NCBI RefSeq assembly: GCF_000586435.1
Contig: NZ_BAWH01000011.1
Span: 1 to 64,000, forward strand
DNA from: Psychrobacter sp. JCM 18901
GTDB lineage: Bacteria > Pseudomonadota > Gammaproteobacteria > Pseudomonadales > Moraxellaceae
Length of the DNA stretch: 64,000 nt
Direction: 5' to 3'
This document shows positions 10,893 through 20,511 of the stretch, one piece after another; the first letter of the stretch is position 1, and each line of letters starts with the position of its first letter. A program made the translations under genes and the position numbers. The notes under the pieces are model-generated. The model was given only the letters and a program-made list of their open reading frames with translations. It had not been told where the DNA came from and did no database searches.

Positions 10893-10935
10893 AAAAAAAA
10901 CCGCCCGACTCTTATGCAGAGAAGGGCGGTTTTTG
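10893..10935. terminator. Bidirectional terminator
   Basis: Arms AAAAACCGCCC and GGGCGGTTTTT flank a loop of about 17 bases, with A and T tails on both sides. It serves the convergent AGCS transporter and ETF-QO genes. Confidence 0.85.
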
Positions 10936-10992
10936 TTGAAGTAAAGTTTTAATGATATTAACTGTACCAGCTCAAATCAGAATTATCCTGAT

Positions 10993-12777
10993 TTACATGT
11001 TTGGGTAGTTAGGACCACCGCCACCTTCTGGCGTTACCCAAGTGATGTTCTGTGAAGGGTCTTTGATATCACAGGTCTTACAATGCACGCAGTTCTGCGC
11101 ATTGATGACAAACTTAGCACCTTCAGCGTCTTTGACCACTTCATACACACCAGCTGGGCAGTATAAACGTGCAGGCTCAGCATACAACGGTAAGTTGATT
11201 GAAATAGGTACCGTCGGATCAGTAAGTTTTAGATGCGTTGGCTGATCTTCTGCATGGTTGGTGTTAGAGATAAATACCGACGACAATTTATCAAATACCA
11301 ACTTACCATCAGGCTTAAGATAGGTTGGTTGATAAGCATGATTAGCACGCTCCAACTGATCGTAATCTGGGATATTGTCATGCAAAGTGAATGGCATTTT
11401 ACCTTTTAGCAAGTTGTGCTCGATAAAGGTGAAAGCGCCGCCCATGAACAGACCCATACGGTGAATCGCCGGTGAGAAGTTGCGCGACTCATAGTTATCT
11501 TGATACAACCATGACTCTTTGTACATTGTGCTATAAGCAACCACTTCATCATGCTGACGTTCAGCTTGCAACGCCTCAAAGATAGCTTCGGCTGCGAGCA
11601 TGCCTGACTTCATCGAGGTATGTGTGCCTTTGATTTTTGCTGGGTTTAAGAAACCAGCATCATCACCTACCAATACGCCACCTGGGAAGGTGAACTTCGG
11701 TAGTGAGTTTAGACCACCTTTGGTCAACGCACGTGCGCCGTAAGAAATACGCTTACCGCCTTCTAGAACGTTTTTGATAACAGGGTGCGTTTTCAAGCGC
11801 TGCATTTCATCGAATGGAGACACGTAAGGGTTGTGGTAAGACAAATCAGCCACAAGACCAAAGCTTACTTGGTTGTTTTCATCAAAGTATAACCACCAGC
11901 CGCCAGTAGAGCCAGTTTCAGTCAATGGCCAGCCAAGACCATGCATGACAACACCTTGCTCATGCTTTTCAGGCTCAACTTCCCATAGCTCTTTTAGACC
12001 GATACCGTAATGCTGAGGATCAGAATCTTTATCTAGATCAAAACGGCTGATTAAGCGTTTGCCTAAATGCCCACGGCTACCCTCAGCAAAAATAGTGTAT
12101 TTAGCAAGGAGCTCATAACCAGGCTCAAAACTTGGCTTGGCTTCACCATTGGCCGCCACACCCATATCACCCGTTAATACACCTCTGACCGAACCGTCGT
12201 CGTTGTATAAGATGTCATCAGCAGGGAAGCCTGGGAACATCATGACTTCAAGCTCTTCTGCCTGTACGGCTAACCAACGAACGACATTACCTAGCGAGAC
12301 AATATAGTTGCCATCGTTGTGCATCGGACCTGGAATCAAAGAGTCAGGCACTTTAGTTGAGCGTGTGGCAGAGTTTAGATAATAGAAACGATCTTCTGTC
12401 GCTGGCACGTTAAGCGGTGCGCCTTTTTCTTTCCAGTCAGGGATTAGCTCATTTAGAGCGCGTGGCTCGATGACTGCACCAGACAACGTATGGGCACCAA
12501 ACTCAGAGCCTTTTTCGACCACACAAACCATAAACTCATCATTACCAGCTTCAATAGCGAGCTGGCGCAAACGAATGGCAGCAGACAGACCTGCAGGTCC
12601 ACCACCAACGATGATGACATCGAACTCCATTGATTCGCGTTCGACTTCAGGTTCCGCGGCAACTGGCGCTACGACTGGTTCTGCTTTATCTAGCGTTGCA
12701 GTCTCTGTCGCTACTGGTGCGTCAGCATTCACAGTATTACCATCGATAACTGGCGTTTGATTGTCTTGCTCTTGCAT
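10993..12777 (-). CDS. Electron transfer flavoprotein-ubiquinone oxidoreductase
   Basis: Passes electrons from electron transfer flavoprotein, reduced by acyl-CoA dehydrogenases and others, to ubiquinone at the inner membrane. The 594-residue protein has an FAD-binding VIIVGGGPAGLSAA motif near residues 54-67 and a C-terminal 4Fe-4S cluster site with CPAGVYE and CVHCKTCDIKDP. It differs from most homologues by an Ala/Val/Pro-rich extension of about 45 residues before the FAD domain. The frame is intact. It links functionally to fadB and fadA in the same window. Confidence 0.96.
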   Translation of the reverse strand: MQEQDNQTPVIDGNTVNADAPVATETATLDKAEPVVAPVAAEPEVERESMEFDVIIVGGGPAGLSAAIRLRQLAIEAGNDEFMVCVVEKGSEFGAHTLSGAVIEPRALNELIPDWKEKGAPLNVPATEDRFYYLNSATRSTKVPDSLIPGPMHNDGNYIVSLGNVVRWLAVQAEELEVMMFPGFPADDILYNDDGSVRGVLTGDMGVAANGEAKPSFEPGYELLAKYTIFAEGSRGHLGKRLISRFDLDKDSDPQHYGIGLKELWEVEPEKHEQGVVMHGLGWPLTETGSTGGWWLYFDENNQVSFGLVADLSYHNPYVSPFDEMQRLKTHPVIKNVLEGGKRISYGARALTKGGLNSLPKFTFPGGVLVGDDAGFLNPAKIKGTHTSMKSGMLAAEAIFEALQAERQHDEVVAYSTMYKESWLYQDNYESRNFSPAIHRMGLFMGGAFTFIEHNLLKGKMPFTLHDNIPDYDQLERANHAYQPTYLKPDGKLVFDKLSSVFISNTNHAEDQPTHLKLTDPTVPISINLPLYAEPARLYCPAGVYEVVKDAEGAKFVINAQNCVHCKTCDIKDPSQNITWVTPEGGGGPNYPNM

Positions 12778-13183
12778 ACCTACTCCTAAACTTTTAGTGG
12801 CTTATCTCAGGGCATCATTAGCTTAACAACTGAATAATAGACTTGCGGCGCTAACGTCACTCAGACATATGGCTGCCCGATAAAACTGTCTTTGCGGCAT
12901 CAATTGACCCGTCATGGTTAATACCAATTTATCTAAGGATATCAACACATAACGTAAGATGTGTCGTCAATACAACACCCACTTGACCATTTCAATAAAA
13001 AAAATCGTTACTCATTATAAAAGAAAAGTCCTACAAACACGATACGCATTTATGAGTATCGATGCTAAGGTAATGTTAAGAAAATGAGGTTGTTATAACG
13101 ATAAAGTTTCATCATACCTGAAACTAAAATTTATAGTAATAATAGATAAGCCAAACTTTGAATACTAAATAAAGGGATTAATA
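12778..13183. other. Divergent intergenic region with a small hairpin
   Basis: Spacer between ETF-QO (minus) and the DUF1285 gene (plus). It contains an inverted repeat CGATAC/GTATCG at about 13041-13062 without a T tail. On the minus strand a 30-codon open frame ends shortly before ETF-QO, but it is too short to support. Promoters must lie here but none is convincing by eye. Confidence 0.45.
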
Positions 13184-13981
13184 ATGAATAACGATAATAA
13201 TAGTGTTGAAGACAGCCATGAAAAACTGACTAAAGCCCCAACCAGTAAGCCTTCTAGCCTAGATGACTTAGATAATTTGGATGTACTAAGCCAGTATATT
13301 AAGTCTGCTAAAGGGACTCGCGAAGGGCGTGCGATACCACCGCTTGAAAAATGGCATCCTGAAGATATTGCTGATATGGATTTGACTATCAAGGCAAACG
13401 GAGAGTGGTGGCATGAAGGCGGGCAAATGACCCGTGAGTCATTGGTCAGCTTGTTTGCCACAATACTATGGAAAGAAGAAAATAATGGCATTACTGAGTA
13501 CTTCCTCAAGACCCCTGTACAGAAAATCCGTATCCAAGTAGAAGATGCACCACTGCTTATCAATGATGTTGGTATTGTCCACGAAGATGATATGAGTTGG
13601 TTGGAGTTTACAACGACGACAGGAGATGTGGTTCGCTTAGACGATGAGCATCCGATCGTATTAAAGGCGTATAATTCTAATAAGAGCGATTCTAATGACA
13701 GCGACTTTAACAACAGTGACTTTAGTGAAAGCGACTTTAATAACAGTGATAAAGCGAATCAATTGAGTACCGCTGACGATGTTGCAGATTCTCAGGAATT
13801 AGCGTCTACAGAACAGGTACGCCCTTACATGATGGTTAGAAATGGCTTAACCGCGCTTATCGGTCGCAATACTTTTTATCACCTGACTGAAATTGGAGCG
13901 TTATCAGAAGAAAATGGCAAGACGATATTGACGCTACAGAGTGGTGGCCAGTCTTATTCATTATCGATGCCTACTGATTAG
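13184..13981 (+). CDS. DUF1285 domain protein with Ser/Asp/Asn-rich insert
   Basis: 265 residues. The central part (PPLEKWHPEDIADMDLTI, then NGEWWHEGGQMTRE, and YFLKTPVQKIRIQVED) matches the DUF1285 family. Function of the family is not established. Between its two halves, near residues 166-190, lies a low-complexity stretch of repeated SDF/NNSD units encoded by near-repeats at about 13680-13750, not expected in the family. The ATG at 13184 has a weak GGGA upstream. The gene stands just before murI on the same strand. Confidence 0.82.
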   Translation: MNNDNNSVEDSHEKLTKAPTSKPSSLDDLDNLDVLSQYIKSAKGTREGRAIPPLEKWHPEDIADMDLTIKANGEWWHEGGQMTRESLVSLFATILWKEENNGITEYFLKTPVQKIRIQVEDAPLLINDVGIVHEDDMSWLEFTTTTGDVVRLDDEHPIVLKAYNSNKSDSNDSDFNNSDFSESDFNNSDKANQLSTADDVADSQELASTEQVRPYMMVRNGLTALIGRNTFYHLTEIGALSEENGKTILTLQSGGQSYSLSMPTD

Positions 13982-14190
13982 GTATTATGTTTATCTCTTA
14001 ATTGCTGTATGCCGATGAGTGCTATAATTTTATAATGTCGCCTGATTCTATTGGTCTGAAAAATTCCTATCGTATAAAGGTAGTTGATAGATAGCTGACG
14101 TAGAGTAACGCCACACACGCAATATACATATAGCGCATTTAACTGGGTAATGAGATTGATGAATAATATGATAATGGCATTAGCATAAAG

Positions 14191-15182
14191 ATGGATATCA
14201 AAAACCAGACAGTCGGAAAGCTCAGACCGTGTGTCGATATATCTGTTGACCAAAGTCCCAAAGCTATTGATCTAGTAGATGTCAATAAACATGCTAGTAA
14301 CACAGTTGTAAGCGATAAAAAAAACGTAGCGCGCCCATTGGCGTGTTTGACTCTGGTGTTGGCGGTTTGTCTGTTTATTTGCATTTAGCACAGCAGCTGC
14401 CTACTGAGCGTTATGTATATTACGCCGATACGCTAAATGTACCTTATGGCAATCGTGATAGCGGAGATATTGAAACGCTAACGCTAAAGGCGGTAGAGTG
14501 GTTACATAAGCAAGGCTGTAAGCTAATAGTTATTGCTTGTAACAGCGCCTCAGCATATGCGCTAGATACTGCCCGACGCTGCTATCCACATATACCTATT
14601 GTGGGTCTTGTTCCTGCATTGAAGCCTGCGGTATTGGCGAGTAAAAGTGGTCATGTAGCGGTGCTAGCAACCAAAGCGACTTTGAATGGCACCTTATTAA
14701 ATGATGTTATTGTCAATTTTGCTAAACCTAATAATACAGTAGTCACTAAGTATTTTGATCGCAACTGGTACCTTGGGTAGAAGCAGGTATGTCAGAACAA
14801 GACGAGACAGCCGAAAGATTACGTCAACAGGTACGAATATTTGCTAATGAAGGTGTCGATCAGTTAGTGCTGGGGTGTACGCATTATCCATTTTTTTAAG
14901 ACATTCTTGTTAGATGAGATTACACAGCAGCAGTTATCAATACAAGTCATTGATTCTGGTCAAGCGATTGCTGAACGGGTTAAACAGCTATTGATTGCAA
15001 ACAACTTGTCTGCATCATTGATGAGTGAAAAACGAGAAAATCTGTCACAAAAAACCAGTAATAAAAATACCATTACTAGGCCGCCATTAACTTTTCACGC
15101 CACTAAATATAGTGATAGACTATGCGCTTTAGTTGAGCGCTTACTCGGTACAGAAATGGCATTGCAATACTACTCTTACTAG
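14191..15182 (+). CDS. murI: Glutamate racemase, frame-broken three times
   Basis: Interconverts L- and D-glutamate for peptidoglycan synthesis. Recognisable blocks are IGVFDSGVGGLSV, YYADTLNVPYGNR, the catalytic-Cys segment IACNSASA and the second-Cys segment LGCTHYPFF. The frame breaks in an A8 run at 14317-14324 (six or nine expected), near 14760 where a C is missing before GCAACTGG (restoring YFDPQLVPWVEAG), and in a T7 run at 14891-14897 (six expected). Repair gives about 330 residues, with an unusual N-terminal extension of about 45 residues if 14191 is the start. MurI is essential in most bacteria, so genuine inactivation is unlikely. Confidence 0.9.
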
Positions 15183-15353
15183 TTATTATCAAAGCTAGTG
15201 ATATCAATACACTGTATGCAACGCTGACTCAGTTAAAATAAATTGAGTGCATCTTTTCAAGCTAAGAGTATGCTAGGCTGAGCAAGACAAGATTTTTGTG
15301 TTCTATTTTACATCCTATCCTTTTTATGTCACGACCTACGCTTAGAGGTAATT

Positions 15354-16365
15354 GTGCCGAATCGTCGCTATCATATTCATATTATATGCGCTGACAATGA
15401 CCAGTTGTTGGTTCTAGACAGCTTAGCGATATTTTTTTCAGGCACGCGCATTTCTGACCTACGATGTTTCTAGTAAATTATCTAAAGCCTCTTTTTATGG
15501 GCGCCAATGTATTGACTCTTGTGATTACGCAGTTATGATCGTTGGCGACAGCTACGGAACTGTACAGAAAAACGGTGTTAGCCAGATGCATTTGAGTTAT
15601 CTAAATGCTAAAGCGAAGCTTAAGCCGCTAATTGTTCTGGTTAAAAACCACTCTCCAGACGCTGTTATCAGTCGACAACTCCAAGAGTTCATTAAATTAG
15701 TCACCAGGCAAGATAATCAGCTACATTACTATGATACGGAAGAAGATATCGAGCCATTACTAGTACAGGCTCATTATAATGCAGTCGCCAATAATAAAAT
15801 GGTAGGTGGCTGGGTCAGAGCGAATGACGAAGAGAGTACGACTAGTAAAAAGGTCGTGTATGAGAAGCCAGTCGATATATTGCCTAGTACTACCGAGGTA
15901 GAGAAAAACAGTCCTGATGACGAAGACTTTATAGCGGACAAGGTTAGTGAGCCAATTGAGTTAACGGATTTTTTTGAGATTCAATATAGTGCTCAGGCTT
16001 ATGAGGGCGGTAATCTAACGGACGTGACCCGATCACTAACCCTCTCGTGGCACGAGATACTCATGACACTCATGAGAATACCGTCTACTTTTTCGAGCTA
16101 TGGCTTGCAAAATGCCATCAATCGTTTGATTACCGCTAAAGCGGAAGTAGACATCAAAAAAGAGATGCCAAACGTTCATGCTGTCTCACGCTGCCAAATC
16201 TCTCAAGCTGATATCAATAATTTGCAACGTCAGCTAGTCGGTGCAAATTGGATACAACTGATGACTTATGGTACGCGTGTATCACAAGAGCTTTGGAAGC
16301 TTACCTTCTACGCAAAAAACCTACTGCAAAATCATACCTCAAGTACAAATAAACAAGACGAGTAA
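15354..16365 (+). CDS. DUF4062-like protein, frame-broken
   Basis: About 336 residues. From a GTG at 15354, five bases after AGAGG, the frame runs to a T7 tract at 15432-15438; six T join it to the long downstream frame, giving LAIFFQARAFLTYDVSSK. The N-terminal 140 residues resemble the DUF4062 fold: a strand, then CIDSCDYAVMIVGDSYG, GVSQMHLSYLNAKAKLKPLIVLV. That domain is common at the head of multidomain conflict or signalling proteins. The C-terminal half, after an acidic linker around residues 165-200, has no family I know. It follows murI. The role is unknown and the DUF4062 relation is by motif only. Confidence 0.6.
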
Positions 16366-16486
16366 TTATTTGCTAGCGTACTCAATAATAGCCATCTAAA
16401 ACGTCCATTTTGGCATCACGACTACGTTTTGTAATACAAAGCATACGTGCAATGCTTGTGAATATTCCTCAGACCCGTAATAATGA

Positions 16487-16537
16487 AGTCAGTCAGTCAG
16501 TCAGTCAGTCAGTCAGTCAGTCAGTCAGTCAGTCAGT
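16487..16537. repeat. Tetranucleotide tandem repeat, 12 copies of AGTC
   Basis: Twelve perfect copies of AGTC occupy 16487-16534, followed by a partial AGT. The tract lies in noncoding DNA 121 bases after the DUF4062-like gene and about 70 bases before the next start codon. Tracts of this length are prone to slipped-strand changes in copy number. Confidence 0.97.
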
Positions 16538-16606
16538 TAGCTATGCTAACAACGTTAGCTGTTTGAGAATGATAAGTATAATATTAATAATTAGGGAGAG
16601 CGTACG
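16538..16606 (+). promoter_or_regulatory. Possible promoter between repeat tract and small acidic gene
   Basis: A TATAAT hexamer is at 16577-16582 and a ribosome binding site AGGGAG is near 16593. The -35 region (TTAGCT at 16555-16560) is poor. An inverted repeat TTAGC-TAT-GCTAA lies just upstream, directly after the AGTC tract, so copy-number change would move upstream DNA relative to this promoter. Confidence 0.4.
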
Positions 16607-16907
16607 ATGAGCAATGCTAAAAATGACGAGTTAAAAAAAAGAGATTGATGGTCTAGAAAAGTCTATGCATGATGCTGATCAGTTTCATACGTTAGAAGAG
16701 CAAGTAGCAGATATGAAACGTCGCGGTATAGATCCTAGCAAGGCCTACAAAGATTTAGACAGTAAAGCCGAAGATGAAGATTGGGGCGATGCGACTTGGA
16801 AAGAGAACGGTAAGTGGGAGCCAAAAACGGCAGCCGATTTAGACGACAAAGCTCGTGAAAATTGGAATGGCGACAATGGTCAGCCTAAGCCGCCACCTAT
16901 TGTCTAG
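16607..16907 (+). CDS. Small charged protein of unknown function, frame-broken
   Basis: About 99 residues, very rich in Lys, Asp and Glu, with DADQFHTLEEQVADMKRR and a Trp/Lys-rich C-terminal half containing WGDATWKENGKWEPK. The ATG at 16607 follows AGGGAG. The frame breaks in an A8 run at 16633-16640; seven A restore DELKKEIDGLEKS. No signal peptide or membrane segment. I recognise no family. The tetranucleotide tract upstream may influence its transcription. Confidence 0.62.
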
Positions 16908-16942
16908 ACAGGTATTTTGAGTCAATTAGATAAGTTCTATTA

Positions 16943-17111
16943 GGCGTGTCTTCATTTCAAAAATGGTGGTAAAAATGAGATAAATTGCCGTCAAACAAGA
17001 AAAATAGCGCAGATAATATCGGGATATTAACCAGCTATTTGACGATGTTTGGCAAGATTTAGCCATTTTTAGCCCATTTAGATGACTATCGGGTGAATTG
17101 AAGACACGCCC
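16943..17111. mobile_element. MITE-like element, copy 1
   Basis: A 169-base segment with terminal inverted repeats: left GGCGTGTCTTCATTTCA and, read inward from the right, GGGCGTGTCTTCAATTCA. Both outer ends are flanked by TA (16941-16942 and 17112-17113), as expected for insertion at a TA target. No transposase is encoded. A related element is at 55998-56157. The left end lacks one G of GGG, which may be the same sequence error seen in genes. Confidence 0.7.
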
Positions 17112-17128
17112 TAATCACTATCTATAAA

Positions 17129-17164
17129 TAAAAAAAGCCACGCTATCGTTAGCGTGGCTTTTTT
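17129..17164. terminator. Bidirectional terminator
   Basis: Perfect arms GCCACGCTA and TAGCGTGGC around TCGT, with A and T runs on the outer sides. It closes the minus-strand lytic transglycosylase gene and can also stop plus-strand transcription. Confidence 0.9.
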
Positions 17165-17196
17165 GATGCATTTAAATAGCATCACTTATCTTACTA

Positions 17197-18657
17197 CTAT
17201 GAACCTTGGTCTATACGAACAAGCTTGATAGTGCCATCGACATCAGTAACGCGGCGATAACGTGTATTGCCAGAAGTTGAGGAGCTCACTGATGGCTGAG
17301 ATGAATAGCTATTAGGAGCAGTCGTTTGCTGCTGAATTAATTGCCCCATGCGATCGGCGGGTGCAGGATTCAGGGGTTGGCTGTTTGCAGGCTGGCCGTA
17401 TTGAGTTTGACTCGGTGCTGCATTACCAACGATGGCGCGATAGAATTTTTGACCTGCGCGTCCGTCAGCTGGGAAAATACCGCGACTAGTCTGGTATTGC
17501 TGGATAGCAGTACGAGTATTGTCTCCGATGATGCCATCTACACCGCCGATATCATAACCTGCGTTTAACAACGCTTGCTGAATGTCTTTGGCCTGCTGGC
17601 GGCTGATACCAGGATCGTCTGTCGGCCACGCAGTGATAAAGTCTGTTTTGCTGCTGTCTTCGCGAGTGATTAGATCTGATAAGTGTGCGATAGCCAGTGC
17701 GTAGTTTTCTGAGGCGTTATAAGAGTAGAAAGTATCGAAGTTTTTACCCACCAAGAAAGCAGGGCCTTCCATACCAGCGGGTAATAATAAGCCTGCACTG
17801 CTCAAGTCATACGGTAACGGACTGCCATTAGCCAATGTCAGACCTTGGTCGCGCCAGTGGCTTATTGACTTTTTGTCTTTACGATTCGAAGCGGCCCAAA
17901 ATCCATCAGGTAGTTTGACTTCATAGCCCCAAGGCTCACCAGTACGATAGCCGCGATTGTCCAAGAAGTTTGCGGTAGAAGCGAGTGCATCAGGTACGCT
18001 ATTGACCAAATCACGACGTCCATCACCATCGAAATCTACTGCCAATTCTAAGAAAGTACTCGGCATAAACTGTGTCTGTCCAAAAGCGCCTGCCCATGAT
18101 CCTGTCATATCATTTGGTGCGATATCACCGTTTTGCACGATTTTTAGCGCATTGGCGTACTCACCTTGAAAGTAGCTCTGACGACGGTCAAAACAAGATA
18201 AGGTCGCTAAAGACTCAAATAATGGTTTTTTTACCTAGTGTTTGACCAAAGTTAGATTCTACGCCCCAAACACCGAGCACGTGCTCAGCTTTTACGCCAT
18301 AACGCGATTCGATTTGACGTAGTGTAGAGCCCATTGACGCTTGGCTCGGATACCGTCCTCGACACGTTCTTTGTCTACCAATGCTGATAAATAGTCCCAG
18401 ACGTCTTTTTGAAACTCTGGTTGATAATTCAGTGACTGAATGACACTAGGATCAGGCTGGCTTGGGCGATAGTTATTAAAGGTATAGCCATCAACACCGC
18501 TAAACTTGCTAGAATTTTTTAGATTGTCCAAGCACTGCTGAAACTCACTATTGGATAAATCAGGTGCTGGCGGCTGCGCGGCTTGAGCAGTGGTAGCAAG
18601 GCTGATGCCGACAGCAACACTAAGCAGCGACAAAGTAGAAAAAGGAGTCAAACGCAT
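17197..18657 (-). CDS. Lytic murein transglycosylase (MltB-like) with peptidoglycan-binding domain, frame-broken
   Basis: Cleaves glycan strands of murein. The N-terminus is a cleavable signal peptide ending TAQA near residue 26. The catalytic domain (SLT_2 type) shows GVWGVESNFGQ with the catalytic Glu, GAFGQTQFMPSTF and DFDGDGRRDL. A peptidoglycan-binding domain follows (GGVDGIIGDNTRTAIQQYQ), then a Gln/Ser/Pro-rich tail. Two breaks interrupt the frame: a missing T near 18341 (restoring AKASMGSTLRQIESRYG) and an extra T in the T7 run at 18226-18232 (restoring LGKKPLFESLAT). The repaired length is about 485 residues. Confidence 0.88.
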
Positions 18658-18883
18658 GAAAATATCCTATAAACGTTAAAATAGTTATCGAAAGGCAAAA
18701 AATGATATTAACGTAGAGTAACCAATCTAAACAGTAAAGAAAAGCTGTCGAAGTACCAAGGTTATAAATGGTTACGATAAATTGACGCTGCCGTGAGATT
18801 AGAAGAGGATTTCATAAAGCTGAAAGTGCAAAGCGTCAGACAGTATTTCAACTCGAGGACTATCTTTAGGAGGTGGAACCTGT

Positions 18884-19597
18884 TTATTTGGCTAGCACAC
18901 TATCTAGCTCTTCTATAAAGCTATGAATACGCGCGGCATTTTTGCCCAAATCGCTCTGTCCAACTCGTGACTTACTGCGGATATCAACCCAGCGCTCGCT
19001 ATCGTTATCAATCACACGAATGATCACATCATCTTTAAAGCCAAACCAAACAGTCGTCTCTGTTGCTTCGATGATGCCTTTATCCACATCAGTATTTACA
19101 AGCTCCCATCCTAAATTTTCTATGGCTTGTTTGGCTGCTTCAACCACTTCAGACTTCGATTGAGCGTAGGTCAATGTCTGCAAATCAGGGTAGGCAGTAC
19201 GTTGTTGTTCAGCTACTTCTGCGCCTGTGTACTCTACGGGATTCGGTGCATCTGCACGTAGTGGTGCAATCGCGACAAACTCAGGCGGATTCACTAAATC
19301 GGTAGAAATATCGTGAATAGGCGGTACATTTTTGGCCGTATTCATCATGCCGAGCGGGACAGCAATTGCAGCGACAGCAAGTACGGCTGAGGCTAATGCG
19401 CTCCCAATACTGGCTGTATTGCGTTTAAATAATAGCTGTATAGCCAACAATACCAATGCTGCGATACCAGCAAATAACCCAAATTTAAACCCCGTAAATG
19501 CAGTGCCTAATTCTACAACGCCAAACTTATACAATGGGCCTGCCAGAGCGACTAGCAAAATAGCAATTACACTCATTAGACCGACTATCATTTTCAT
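18884..19597 (-). CDS. DUF1499 domain membrane protein
   Basis: 237 residues. Three hydrophobic segments lie at about residues 3-20, 36-57 and 66-87, followed by a DUF1499 domain with PPIHDISTD, NPVEYTG and a conserved VWFGFKDDVIIRV region. The family is widespread and of unknown function. The start has a purine-rich GGAGAAA upstream on the minus strand. Frame intact. Confidence 0.85.
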   Translation of the reverse strand: MKMIVGLMSVIAILLVALAGPLYKFGVVELGTAFTGFKFGLFAGIAALVLLAIQLLFKRNTASIGSALASAVLAVAAIAVPLGMMNTAKNVPPIHDISTDLVNPPEFVAIAPLRADAPNPVEYTGAEVAEQQRTAYPDLQTLTYAQSKSEVVEAAKQAIENLGWELVNTDVDKGIIEATETTVWFGFKDDVIIRVIDNDSERWVDIRSKSRVGQSDLGKNAARIHSFIEELDSVLAK

Positions 19598-19646
19598 TCA
19601 ATTTCTCCGTTGCGATTTAGCAGCTTATTGAAGGTTACATGAGTTT

Positions 19647-20341
19647 TTATTTATTGCTCAATAGCCAAACATGTTCTGTGACGGTGATATCAGGTGCAGA
19701 GCCTATAGAGGAAGGCTTATTCGCTAGCTCACAGATTTGATAGTGAGCGCTATAATACTGCTCTAGTTGGTTGGCATTAATAGAGAAGGGTGGTCCATTC
19801 TTTTTACGCTGATCGTAATTTAGCGTGAGTAAAAGCTGCGGTGTTATTTCATTGTTAGCACCATCAGCTTTACTGGTATCGCTACTAAGTTTCCGCACTT
19901 GCTCACTATATCTCACACGCATATCGGCTGGCAGGGCGATTAATGCCGCTTTATCATATACTGCATCAATAGAGCCAACATCTTCAAAAGTCAGTGCAAA
20001 AATATCAGCGACCCATAAAGTGATGGTCTGTCCCGACAACTGGCCTTGATAGTATCTAATCGCTGGATTGTCTGCCTGTTGATAGACGGTAGGTTCGATG
20101 TTTTGCTCAGCAAAAAAACTCTTGTACGGCTGTTTCGACCAACTCAACGCCCACCACGTCATAGCCTTGCGTCGCTAGCCAAACCATATCGATAGATTTG
20201 CCACAAAGCGGAACAAAAATTCGGCTACCCGCAGTTAGATTGAGGCGATTAAAGTACTCAGTCAGCAATGGATTGACCGTAGATTGATTGAATCCAATGC
20301 GACCTTCTTGCCAACGTTTTTTGCCAAAATTCAGGGTTCAT
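19647..20341 (-). CDS. tpm: Thiopurine S-methyltransferase, frame-broken
   Basis: SAM-dependent methyltransferase of the TPMT family, which in bacteria methylates thiopurines and can volatilise selenium or tellurium compounds. From the ATG at 20341 (MNPEFWQK) two breaks are needed: the T6 run at 20317-20322 should be five (restoring WQKRWQEGRIGFNQ) and the A7 run at 20112-20118 should be six (restoring AVQEFFAEQNIEP). Motifs are FVPLCGKSIDMVWLA, GVELVETAV and DAVYDKAALIALP. The repaired protein is about 230 residues, normal for the family. Confidence 0.88.
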
Positions 20342-20423
20342 GCTGTGATCCTCTATCTGCAAGTTTTTATATATAGATTTAGCATTAGTAATATTGATTG
20401 GTCATGTCAAAGGTATAAATAGT

Positions 20424-20458
20424 AAAAAGCCAAACACCTATAGTATAGGTGTTTGGCT
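20424..20458 (-). terminator. Rho-independent terminator of msrA
   Basis: Nearly perfect arms AGCCAAACACCTATA and TATAGGTGTTTGGCT; on the minus strand the stem is followed by TTTTTA. It lies about 55 bases after the msrA stop. Confidence 0.85.
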
Positions 20459-20511
20459 GGTATCTAACATTAGGCTAAGAACAATTTTGAATAAACAATG
20501 TCTTATTCAAT

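Noticed and set aside
16410..16610. Open frame reading SQSV repeats through the AGTC tract
   Set aside because: It starts at a TTG without ribosome binding site, has no protein-like sequence outside the repeat, and overlaps the better-supported gene start at 16607.
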